A stretch of 64,000 bases of DNA, taken from NCBI RefSeq assembly GCF_037023745.1, contig NZ_CP146101.1:1922001-1986000 (forward strand), in the 5' to 3' direction. A program made the translations under genes and the position numbers. The notes under the pieces were generated by a model that saw nothing but the letters and a program-made list of their open reading frames with translations, was not told the DNA's origin and did not search any database. Below, one piece after another: positions 28,101-34,835 of this stretch; position 1 is the stretch's first letter; each line of letters opens with the position of its first letter. Source of the DNA: Streptomyces sp. SCSIO 30461 (GTDB taxonomy: Bacteria; Actinomycetota; Actinomycetes; Streptomycetales; Streptomycetaceae).

Positions 28101-28865
28101 CCCGGCGGGCTTGTCGCGGAGTACGGACCTGACCAGTTCGTGCCCGCGTCGCCGCCCGCCGAGGGCGAGGAACTGCCTGATGACCCGGAGCATCCGCGCA
28201 ATCAGCCGAGGCCGTTCGTACGCGCGGAACAGGAGAAGCGGCTCAAGTCAGCCGAACGGGCGTATCAGCAGCTCGGAAAGGTGAATCCGCTCGCCCTTGA
28301 GGAGTTCGCGGCGCTGGAGGAGCGGCACAAGTTCCTGTCCGAGCAGCTCGAAGACCTGAAGAAGACCCGGGCCGATCTGCTCCAGGTCGTCAAGGAGGTC
28401 GATGAGCGTGTCGAGCAGGTGTTCACGGAGGCGTACCGGGACACCGCGCGTGAATTCGAAGGTGTGTTCTCGCGGCTCTTCCCGGGCGGTGAGGGGCGCC
28501 TTGTGCTGACCGACCCGGACGACATGCTGACCACCGGCGTCGATGTGGAGGCACGCCCGCCGGGCAAGAAGGTCAAGCGCCTCTCGCTGCTCTCCGGCGG
28601 AGAGCGTTCGCTGACCGCGGTGGCGATGCTGGTGTCCATCTTCAAGGCCAGACCGAGCCCGTTCTACGTGATGGACGAGGTCGAGGCGGCGCTGGACGAT
28701 ACCAATCTCCAGCGGCTCATCCGCATCATGCAGGAGCTCCAGGAGAGCTCCCAGCTGATCGTGATCACCCACCAGAAGCGCACGATGGAGGTCGCCGACG
28801 CGCTCTACGGCGTCTCCATGCAGGGTGACGGAGTCTCCAAGGTCATCAGCCAGCGCCTTCGCTGA
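25125..28865 (+). CDS. smc: chromosome segregation ATPase Smc
   Basis: 1246 aa from GTG 25125. Walker A GPNGSGKS is at residues 31-38, followed by two long coiled-coil arms around a hinge (about residues 505-690). The ABC signature LSLLSGGERSLTAVAM and Walker B FYVMDEVEAALDD lie near the C-terminus. It condenses and segregates chromosomes with ScpA/ScpB, notably during sporulation septation. It is longer than the roughly 1,180-1,200 aa usual in actinobacteria because of an extra Gly/Ala/Ser-rich segment in the hinge (about residues 575-645). It is monocistronic, with the promoter presumably in the 200 bp after the upstream terminator. Confidence 0.95.
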   Translation: MHLKALTLRGFKSFASATTLRFEPGITCVVGPNGSGKSNVVDALSWVMGEQGAKSLRGGKMEDVIFAGTTGRPPLGRAEVSLTIDNSDGALPIEYAEVTITRIMFRNGGSEYQINGDTCRLLDIQELLSDSGIGREMHVIVGQGRLDSVLHADPMGRRAFIEEAAGVLKHRKRKEKALRKLDAMRANLARVQDLTDELRRQLKPLGRQAAVARRAAVIQADLRDARLRLLADDLVRMREALKSEVADEAALKQRKETAERELRAAQTREAALEDEVRRLAPRLQRAQQTWYELSQLAERVRGTVSLSDARVKSATSVPADERRGRDPEDMEREAARIRAQEEELEAALEAAERALEDTVAHRAELERELAVEDRRLKDVARAIADRREGLARSNGQVNAARSRAASAQAEIDRLAAARDEARERATAAQEEYEQLRAEVDGLEADDSALAGAHDEAKQELAAAEAALSAAREAATAAERRRAALAARHEALAQGLRRKDGTGALLSAGDSLTGLLGPAAELLTVTPGYEVAVAAALGVAADAIAVRDPATAAEAIRLLRKQDAGRAALLLSVPAQGSAVVEIAAARGAAESGGSPGSGSLPTAVMGQRWEARATGTQADAQRLVAPRTSVGGEPDTERLIPAQSAGSAPRVADLVRGPAELLPAVERLVRDMVVVGTLDEAEDLLTDRPGLIAVTVEGDVLGAHFAYGGSAGAPSLLEVQAAVDEAAAELEELAVLCEELGGRQRDASGRRGECVRRVEELGERRRAADKEKSGVAQQLGRLAGQARGAAGEAERTAAAASRAEEALEKALYEAEELAERLAVAEEAPVDEEPDTSVRDRLAADGANARQTEMEARLQVRTHEERVKGLAGRAEALDRGARAEREARARAEQRRARLRHEAAVAEAVSRGARQLLAHVEVSVVRAERERAAAEAAKSAREQELTAARGEGRELKGELDKLTDSVHRGEVLGAEKRLRIEQLEAKALEELGVEPGGLVAEYGPDQFVPASPPAEGEELPDDPEHPRNQPRPFVRAEQEKRLKSAERAYQQLGKVNPLALEEFAALEERHKFLSEQLEDLKKTRADLLQVVKEVDERVEQVFTEAYRDTAREFEGVFSRLFPGGEGRLVLTDPDDMLTTGVDVEARPPGKKVKRLSLLSGGERSLTAVAMLVSIFKARPSPFYVMDEVEAALDDTNLQRLIRIMQELQESSQLIVITHQKRTMEVADALYGVSMQGDGVSKVISQRLR

Positions 28866-29176
28866 GTGGTGCGTGGGGGGCGCGGGACACCACCCGCACA
28901 CCTCGCGCGTCCTTTTATGTGGCTTTTGCTGCTTTTGTCATTTTCGGATCCGTTCGCGGTCTCCCACGCTTCACTCAATTTTCAAAACTTGAACTCAAGG
29001 CACCTCGTCTTCTGGCGCAATGGTTCAGTTTGCTAGCCTTGACTTCGAAACTTGAAGACATAGTCTCTATGGAGTTGTTTTTACCTTCAAGTGGTGGGCG
29101 GTGTGAACTTGTGCGCCACTTGAAGTGCTCGTCCCCCCACGTCCGGCGACGCCGCCGGGCGGCCCCAGGAGTTCAT
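28866..29176 (+). promoter_or_regulatory. 311-bp AT-rich glcP regulatory region with ACTTGAA heptamers
   Basis: This spacer is clearly richer in A/T than the genome. The heptamer ACTTGAA occurs at 28987-28993, 29050-29056 and 29118-29124, and inverted (TTCAAGT) at 29086-29092. TTCAA-AAC-TTGAA (28981-28993) is a dyad. CTTCAAGTGG (29085-29094) and CCACTTGAAG (29116-29125) are perfect 10-bp inverted arms. TTGACT (29039-29044) and TAGTCT (29061-29066), 16 bp apart, make a promoter with one heptamer in its spacer, as expected for a repressor site. The regulator is unknown. Confidence 0.6.
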
Positions 29177-30604
29177 GTGACCAGCACATCGCAGGCGCAG
29201 TCGCCCGAAGGCCGTAAGGCCCGGCCTGAGCATCTCGGCCATGTCATCTTCATCGCGGCAGCGGCCGCGATGGGCGGCTTCCTCTTCGGCTACGACAGCT
29301 CGGTGATCAACGGCGCGGTCGTCGCCATCCGGGGTCGCTTCGATGTCGGCTCCGAGGTTCTCGCCCAGGTCATCGCCGCCGCGCTGATCGGCTGTGCCAT
29401 CGGCGCCGCGACCGCAGGCCGGATCGCCGACCGGGTCGGCCGTATCCGGGTGATGCAGATCGCCGCGGCCCTGTTCACCATCAGCGCGATCGGCTCCGCC
29501 CTCCCGTTCGCTCTCTGGGACCTCGCGATGTGGCGGGTGCTCGGCGGTGTCGCCATCGGCATGGCGTCGGTCATCGGTCCCGCGTACATCGCCGAAGTCT
29601 CCCCGCCCGCCTACCGAGGCCGGCTCACCTCGTTCCAGCAGGCCGCCATCGTCATCGGTATCGCCATCTCACAGCTCGTCAACTGGGCCATCCTGAGCTA
29701 CGCCGGCGGCGAGCAGCGAGGCGAGATCGCCGGACTGGAAGCCTGGCAGTGGATGCTCGGCGTGATGGTGGTCCCGTCGGTGCTCTACGGGATGCTGTCG
29801 CTGGTCATCCCCGAGTCGCCGCGCTTCCTGATCTCGGTCGGCCGCAAGGAGAAGGCCCGCCAAGTGCTCCGCGACGTCGAGGGCAAGGAAGTGGACCTGG
29901 ACATCCGGGTCGCCGAGATCGAGCGGAACATGCGGCACGAGCGCAAGCCGACGTTCAAGGACCTGCTCGGCGGGCGCTTCGGCTTCCTGCCGATCGTCTG
30001 GATCGGTATCGGCCTGTCCGTCTTCTCGCAGCTCGTCGGCATCAACGTGATCTTCTACTACAGCTCGTCGCTGTGGCAGTCGGTGGGCATCAACCCGGAG
30101 AGCTCGTTCCTCTACTCCTTCGAGACCTCCATCGTGAACATCATCGGCACCGTGATCGCGATGATCTTCGTCGACCGGATCGGCCGCAAGCCGCTCGCTC
30201 TGATCGGGTCCGCCGGAATGGCGATCTCGCTCGGCTGCGCCGCCTGGGCCTTCTCGTACAAGACCGGGACCGGTGTCGATGTCTCGCTTCCGAGCTTCCA
30301 CGGCACGGTCGCGCTGATCGCCGCCAACTTCTTCGTGCTCTTCTTCGCCCTGTCCTGGGGCGTGGTGGTGTGGGTGCTGCTGGGGGAGATGTTCCCCGGC
30401 CGGATCCGCGCCGCGGCGCTGGGTGTCGCCGCTTCGGCCCAGTGGATCGCCAACTGGCTGATCACCGTGACGTTCCCGACGCTCTCGGACTGGGACCTCG
30501 CCGGCGCCTACGTGATCTACACGTTCTTCGCTCTGCTCTCGATCCCGTTCATCCTCAAATGGGTGCCGGAGACGAAGGGCAAGGCGTTGGAGGAGATGGG
30601 CTAA
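29177..30604 (+). CDS. glcP: glucose permease, MFS sugar porter (GlcP)
   Basis: 475 aa with about 12 membrane segments. Sugar-porter signatures are present: GFLFGYDSSVINGAV in helix 1, ADRVGRIRVMQ after helix 2, PESPRFLISVGRK in the central loop, DRIGRKPLALIG, and the C-terminal VPETKGKALEEMG. Position after smc and size match GlcP1, the main glucose importer of S. coelicolor, whose product feeds glucose kinase. GTG 29177 follows AGGAG by 5 bp. The upstream region is unusually AT-rich and repeat-bearing, consistent with tight control by carbon source. Confidence 0.92.
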   Translation: MTSTSQAQSPEGRKARPEHLGHVIFIAAAAAMGGFLFGYDSSVINGAVVAIRGRFDVGSEVLAQVIAAALIGCAIGAATAGRIADRVGRIRVMQIAAALFTISAIGSALPFALWDLAMWRVLGGVAIGMASVIGPAYIAEVSPPAYRGRLTSFQQAAIVIGIAISQLVNWAILSYAGGEQRGEIAGLEAWQWMLGVMVVPSVLYGMLSLVIPESPRFLISVGRKEKARQVLRDVEGKEVDLDIRVAEIERNMRHERKPTFKDLLGGRFGFLPIVWIGIGLSVFSQLVGINVIFYYSSSLWQSVGINPESSFLYSFETSIVNIIGTVIAMIFVDRIGRKPLALIGSAGMAISLGCAAWAFSYKTGTGVDVSLPSFHGTVALIAANFFVLFFALSWGVVVWVLLGEMFPGRIRAAALGVAASAQWIANWLITVTFPTLSDWDLAGAYVIYTFFALLSIPFILKWVPETKGKALEEMG

Positions 30605-30631
30605 TCCCCGCTGCCCCTCTCCTCGGACCGC

Positions 30632-30670
30632 GGTGCTGTCCCGGCTCAGCCCTTGAGCCGGGGCAGCACC
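30632..30670. terminator. glcP terminator overlapping the 3' end of the reverse gene
   Basis: A 17-bp stem with one G-T pair (30632-30648 with 30654-30670) and loop GCCCT. Its right arm and the reverse gene's stop codon (30646-30648) are the same DNA, so the structure can serve both convergent transcripts. Confidence 0.88.
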
Positions 30671-31617
30671 TGTTCACAGAACAGATGGACGCTGCGCCAG
30701 CCCTCGTCCACCGGCATCCCGCCGCACAGCGGGTGAAGTACCAGGCTGTCGCCGCCCATGGCCAGGCACTCGTCGGGCGTCATCACCCGGTACACACCCT
30801 CCGCTCTCAGTTCGTCGACCGTCGCCGCCGCCGAACGCACCGCGGAGTGGATGTCCCGGGACTGCCAGGAGGCATAGATCCTCGCCTCGTGCAGAAAGTG
30901 CTCGCCGTGGCATGCCCAGGTCCGGTCCGGGTCGTCGGAGACATGCAGCAGCGGCGTCCGCGTCGCGGGCATCATGCAGAACCCGTCCGTGCCGTACTCC
31001 TCGCGCATCCGGTGGTAGTACGCCTCCAGTTCGGGCAGGTGCGCGCTCGGGAAGAACGGCAGCCCGAGTCGCGCGGCGCGCCGGGCCGCGGGCCGGGACG
31101 AGCCGCCCACCAGCAGCATCGGATGCGGCTGTGTGTACGGCCGTGGGGTGACCCGCACGGTACGCCCCCGGTGGTCGAACTCCTCCCCTGACCACGCCGC
31201 CAGCAGGGTGTCCAGGAGCTCGTCCTGGAGGGCGCCCCGGCGCTGCCAGTCGACGCCGTGGGCCGCGTACTCCTCGGGTCGGTAGCCGATACCGGCGACC
31301 GTGACCAGCCGCCCCCGGCTGAGCAGGTCGAGCACGGCGATGTCCTCGGCGAGGCGCAGCGGGTCGTGCAGCGGGCCGATGACGGCCGACACGGTGACCG
31401 CGATCCGCCGTGTGGCGCCGAGCACTGCGCCGGCGAAGGTGAGGGGGGAGGGCAGCCAGTTGTCGGCCGCCCCATGGTGCTCCTCGGTCTGGATGGTGTC
31501 CACGCCCCGGTCGTCGGCGTACGTCGCCATCTCCAGCGCCGCGCGGTAGCGGTCGGAGAGTGACTCGGGGGTCGCCGAAGGGGCGACGAGGTTGAACCGT
31601 ATGACGGTGAAGGCCAT
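30646..31617 (-). CDS. LLM-class flavin-dependent oxidoreductase
   Basis: 323 aa, a luciferase-like (LLM) TIM barrel: TIQTEEHHGAADNWLPSP near residue 42, AEDIAVLDLLSRGRLVTVAGIGYRPEEY (the family's SGGR-like turn) and MLLVGGSSRPAARRAARLGLPFF near residue 177. LLM enzymes use FMN or F420 on varied substrates; the substrate cannot be predicted. ATG 31617 lies 13 bp from a perfect 15-bp palindrome, a probable operator, so it may be controlled by a TetR-like repressor encoded elsewhere. Confidence 0.88.
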   Translation of the reverse strand: MAFTVIRFNLVAPSATPESLSDRYRAALEMATYADDRGVDTIQTEEHHGAADNWLPSPLTFAGAVLGATRRIAVTVSAVIGPLHDPLRLAEDIAVLDLLSRGRLVTVAGIGYRPEEYAAHGVDWQRRGALQDELLDTLLAAWSGEEFDHRGRTVRVTPRPYTQPHPMLLVGGSSRPAARRAARLGLPFFPSAHLPELEAYYHRMREEYGTDGFCMMPATRTPLLHVSDDPDRTWACHGEHFLHEARIYASWQSRDIHSAVRSAAATVDELRAEGVYRVMTPDECLAMGGDSLVLHPLCGGMPVDEGWRSVHLFCEQVLPRLKG

Positions 31618-31630
31618 GGCCGGACGTTAG

Positions 31631-31645
31631 CTGACGTGACGTCAG
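31631..31645. promoter_or_regulatory. 15-bp palindromic operator-like site
   Basis: CTGACGT-G-ACGTCAG is a perfect 7+1+7 dyad, 14 bp upstream of the LLM oxidoreductase start and 115 bp upstream of ftsY. Its size and symmetry fit a TetR-family operator. Confidence 0.55.
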
Positions 31646-31759
31646 ATGAGAACACCCGCGGGTGTCACCCGACGAATGCGACTTTCCGGTACGACGCGAG
31701 TCTCGTGTGATCCTCCGAGGGCACCGATCGTCCGGACTGTGGCCGATACTGGACAGGTT

Positions 31760-32980
31760 ATGGAAATCGTCATCCTTGCTGTAGTCATCGCTCTGGTCGC
31801 GGTCGGCCTGATCAGCGGGCTCGTGGTCAGCAGCCGCCGGAAGAGGCAGCTGCCGCCATCGGCGCCCTCGCAAACGCCGACCATCACCGCTCCGCCAGCC
31901 GAGCCGCACGTCGGCGAGGAGGCGGAGACGCCGCGGGAGGAACCCCGCCGTACCGTCGAGGAGGTCGTACTCCCCGACGCCCAGGCCCCCGCGGCCGAAG
32001 CCCCGGTCGAAGAGGCGGAGCCGGAAGCGCCGGCCGTCCTGGAAGTCGAGGTCCCCGAGCCGACCGCGGGACGGCTCGTGCGGCTGCGGGCCAGGCTGGC
32101 CCGCTCGCAGAACGCGCTCGGCAAGGGTCTGCTGACCCTGTTGTCGCGCGAGCACCTCGACGAGGAGACCTGGGAGGAGATCGAGGACACCCTCCTGCGG
32201 GCGGATGTCGGTGTCGCTCCCACGCAGGAACTCGTCGAGCACCTGCGCGAGCGGGTGAAGGTCCTCGGCACACGTACCCCGGACGAGCTGCGGACGCTGC
32301 TCCGTGAGGAACTGCTGCGCCTGGTGGGCACGGACGCCGACCGCTCGGTGAAGACGGAGAGCGGTCTCGAGACTCCTGGCATCGTGATGGTCGTCGGCGT
32401 CAACGGCACCGGCAAGACCACCACGACGGGCAAGCTCGCCCGCGTCCTGGTGGCCGACGGCCGGTCCGTCGTGCTCGGCGCCGCCGACACCTTCCGTGCC
32501 GCCGCGGCCGACCAGCTCCAGACCTGGGGTGAGCGGGTCGGTGCCCGCACGGTACGCGGGCCGGAGGGTGGCGACCCGGCGTCCATCGCCTACGACGCCG
32601 TCAAGGAGGGCATCGCCGAGGGCGCGGACGTCGTGCTGATCGACACGGCGGGCCGCCTGCACACCAAGGCCGGCCTCATGGACGAGCTCGGCAAGGTCAA
32701 GCGAGTGGTGGAGAAGCACGCCCCGCTGGACGAGGTGCTGCTCGTGCTCGACGCGACCACCGGGCAGAACGGGCTGGTGCAGGCGCGGGTCTTCGCCGAG
32801 GTGGTCGACATCACCGGCATCGTGCTCACCAAACTGGACGGTACGGCCAAGGGCGGCATCGTCGTCGCGGTCCAGCGGGACCTGGGCGTGCCGGTCAAGC
32901 TGATCGGACTGGGTGAAGGTCCCGACGACCTGGCCCCGTTCGAGCCGGAGGCGTTCGTCGACGCGCTGATCGGCGACTGA
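31760..32980 (+). CDS. ftsY: signal recognition particle receptor FtsY
   Basis: 406 aa. A transmembrane helix (IVILAVVIALVAVGLISGLVV, residues 3-23) is followed by an acidic A domain (about 45-105) and the NG GTPase: GVNGTGKTTTTGKLA (G1), DTFRAAAADQL, DTAGRLHTK (G3), TKLDGTAKGG (G4). It docks ribosome-SRP complexes at the membrane. The N-terminal anchor is usual in actinobacteria, unlike E. coli FtsY. ATG 31760 is preceded by GGACAGGTT. Its partner Ffh is encoded 8 kb downstream. Confidence 0.96.
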   Translation: MEIVILAVVIALVAVGLISGLVVSSRRKRQLPPSAPSQTPTITAPPAEPHVGEEAETPREEPRRTVEEVVLPDAQAPAAEAPVEEAEPEAPAVLEVEVPEPTAGRLVRLRARLARSQNALGKGLLTLLSREHLDEETWEEIEDTLLRADVGVAPTQELVEHLRERVKVLGTRTPDELRTLLREELLRLVGTDADRSVKTESGLETPGIVMVVGVNGTGKTTTTGKLARVLVADGRSVVLGAADTFRAAAADQLQTWGERVGARTVRGPEGGDPASIAYDAVKEGIAEGADVVLIDTAGRLHTKAGLMDELGKVKRVVEKHAPLDEVLLVLDATTGQNGLVQARVFAEVVDITGIVLTKLDGTAKGGIVVAVQRDLGVPVKLIGLGEGPDDLAPFEPEAFVDALIGD

Positions 32981-33123
32981 GGGCCGGGTCAGGCGAGGTT
33001 CGCCCCGTCGCGACGCCCCGAGAGCTCGCCTGAGAGGCGACCCCAGGACGGCGGCTCGCGGTGTTGCCGAATCAACCGGGTAGGCCCACTACGAGGTCGA
33101 TCCGGCGCCGGGAGACATCGTCC

Positions 33124-33453
33124 CCTCGGCCTGGGGAGACCCCACCCCCTCGGCCCGGGAGGGCCTGGGGAGACCCCGTCCCCTCGGCCCGGGTGGGCCT
33201 GGGGAGACCCCGTCCCCTCGGCCCGGGTGGGCCTGGGGAGACCCCGTCCCCTCGGCCCGGGTGGGCCTGGGGAGACCCCGTCCCCTCGGCCCGGGTGGGC
33301 CTGGGGAGACCCCGTCCCCTCGGCCCGGGTGGGCCTGGGGAGACCCCGTCCCCTCGGCCCGGGTGGGCCTGGGGAGACCCCGTCCCCTCGGCCCGGGTGG
33401 GCCTGGGGAGACCCCGTCCCCTCGGCCCGGGTGGGCCTGGGGAGACCCCATGC
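33124..33453. repeat. 34-bp tandem array, 9 copies plus a short copy
   Basis: Nine 34-bp units start at 33148 and repeat every 34 bp to 33420; a shortened 24-bp copy precedes them at 33124. Units begin CCTCGGCCCGGGTGGGCCTG and end in GGGGAGACCCCGTCC. Copies 2-8 are identical. Dyads GGCCC-GGGT-GGGCC and GGGG-AGA-CCCC lie at the same positions as in the 13358-13595 array, and the last copy plus flank (CCCCATGCACCGGACGCCG) resembles that array's end. It fills most of the 591-bp spacer between ftsY and the primase-like gene (32981-33571). The remaining flanks show nothing else recognisable, and no terminal inverted repeat was found here. Confidence 0.97.
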
Positions 33454-33571
33454 ACCGGACGCCGCTCCTTCACCTGCGAACGTCGCCTGACGCGGGACCG
33501 TCTGGGCATCGCGGCCCCGCGCCCTCAGGTCAATGCCATGGGCACGGGGCCGTGCCGTGTGAAGGTCGGCT

Positions 33572-34270
33572 CTACACCGGGGCGGAGCGGTGGCAGACAT
33601 ACGCCAGCGTGCCCAGCAGGAGCCGTACCTGGGGCGGGGTCGCCGTGGTGTCCAGCGACGGCGGGCGGAGCCAGCGCACCGGTCCGCGGCCGCCGTGGTC
33701 CGATGGCGGGGCGGTGACGAAGCTGCCGACGCTCAGGCAGCGCAGATCGAGGGCGGCGTCATCCCAGCCCATTCGGTAGAGCAGACCGGGCAGCTCGGGC
33801 GCCGCGCCCGGGGCCACGAAGAACTGGGCACGACCGGTCGGCGTCGCGCACACAGGCCCGAGTGGGAGGCCCATCCGCTCAAGGCGCGCCAGCGCGTGCT
33901 GTCCCGCGGTGAGCGCGACGTCCAGCACGTCGAAGGTCCGCCCCACCGGCAGTAGCACCGTCGCTCCGGGCACCTCGGCCCACGCCCTGGTGGCGTCGTC
34001 CAGGGTCGCGCCCGCGGGGACCTCAGGGGCGAACTCGAGAGGGTGCGCCCCCGGGGCCGCGCACGACGCCTCACCGCAGGAGCAGCGCCCCTCCGACGCC
34101 CGTGCACCCGGGACGACGTCCCAGCCCCACAGGCCCGTGAACTCGGCCACTGCCGTGCACTCGGTCGTGGCCGTGCGCCCGCGGCGTCGCGCGCCCCCTG
34201 GCCTTCGGCCGGGGGGACCCCAAGGCCGGATCTCCCTGACCACCCGGCTGCCGCCGATCGTGAAGCCCAT
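33572..34270 (-). CDS. bifunctional primase/polymerase-like N-terminal domain protein
   Basis: 232 aa. It resembles the prim-pol (DUF) N-terminal domain proteins found beside nsdA in Streptomyces: GLWGWDVVPGARASEGRCSC, a four-cysteine cluster (CSCGEASCAAPGAHPLEFAPE), PVGRTFDVLDV, and SVGSFVTAPPSDHGGRGPVRWL near the C-terminus. Helicase or catalytic polymerase parts are not evident, so activity is doubtful. Residues about 13-30 (EIRPWGPPGRRPGGARRRGR) look like a repeat-derived insertion: the DNA at 34200-34229 contains GGCCTT/AAGGCC and GGGG/CCCC dyads. It is divergent from nsdA. Confidence 0.78.
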   Translation of the reverse strand: MGFTIGGSRVVREIRPWGPPGRRPGGARRRGRTATTECTAVAEFTGLWGWDVVPGARASEGRCSCGEASCAAPGAHPLEFAPEVPAGATLDDATRAWAEVPGATVLLPVGRTFDVLDVALTAGQHALARLERMGLPLGPVCATPTGRAQFFVAPGAAPELPGLLYRMGWDDAALDLRCLSVGSFVTAPPSDHGGRGPVRWLRPPSLDTTATPPQVRLLLGTLAYVCHRSAPV

Positions 34271-34835
34271 GCCCCCTCCAACGGGTCGAACGCGTCGGTG
34301 GTTACGACGTGGAGCGCCGTAGTGACGCAGAGTCGCGATGCCGGTCTTCCGGGTCGGATCCGAAGGCGCCTCGTGGCATCAGGGGTAGTGCGTCCCTTTT
34401 CGTGCGCCCCGGCGTGCAACGCTCCGCCCACTGCTCCGTTGTCGCATGTTGTCGCATGTCAAGTGAATCGCGCCTGGCCGCAGGCGGGTTCATTCGCAGG
34501 GGTGGCGAATGGTGGCGTTTCTGGAAACGCCATGGCCGCACCAGTGATCGTAGGATTACTTTCAGTGCACGGACCCGAGGGGTGGCGCCTTCCGTGTGGG
34601 TATGCCGGAGGCACGTCGGTTTTCTGCCCCGGATTCGCGTTCGAAGGGGTGCAACCCCCGGAAGCGGGGGCAGGAACCCACCGCGGCCTGATACGGGTTC
34701 GCGTGAAAGCGGTGACACGGCGACACAGGGGCCCGGCGGGCCAAGACGGTTCGACATCAAGGCAGTACGGCGCAAGGCACCGCGGCACCAAGGCAACAGA
34801 GCGACACACGGCAACAGATAGGGGGCGGCGTTCCA
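34271..34835. other. 565-bp divergent spacer upstream of nsdA
   Basis: No gene is supported. It is AT-richer than its neighbours and must hold the promoters of nsdA and the divergent gene. Visible elements are a direct repeat TGTCGCATGT (two copies near 34440-34458) and a 20-bp inverted repeat at 34513-34532. A ribosome-site-like AGATAGGGGG precedes the nsdA start. Confidence 0.55.
34513..34532. promoter_or_regulatory. 20-bp inverted repeat, possible operator or hairpin
   Basis: TGGCGTTTC-TG-GAAACGCCA has perfect 9-bp arms. It lies about 300 bp upstream of nsdA and 240 bp from the divergent gene, in non-coding DNA. Confidence 0.5.

Noticed and set aside
33061..33717. Open frames through the second 34-bp array
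   Set aside because: Same reason: stop-free tandem repeat, no coding signals.
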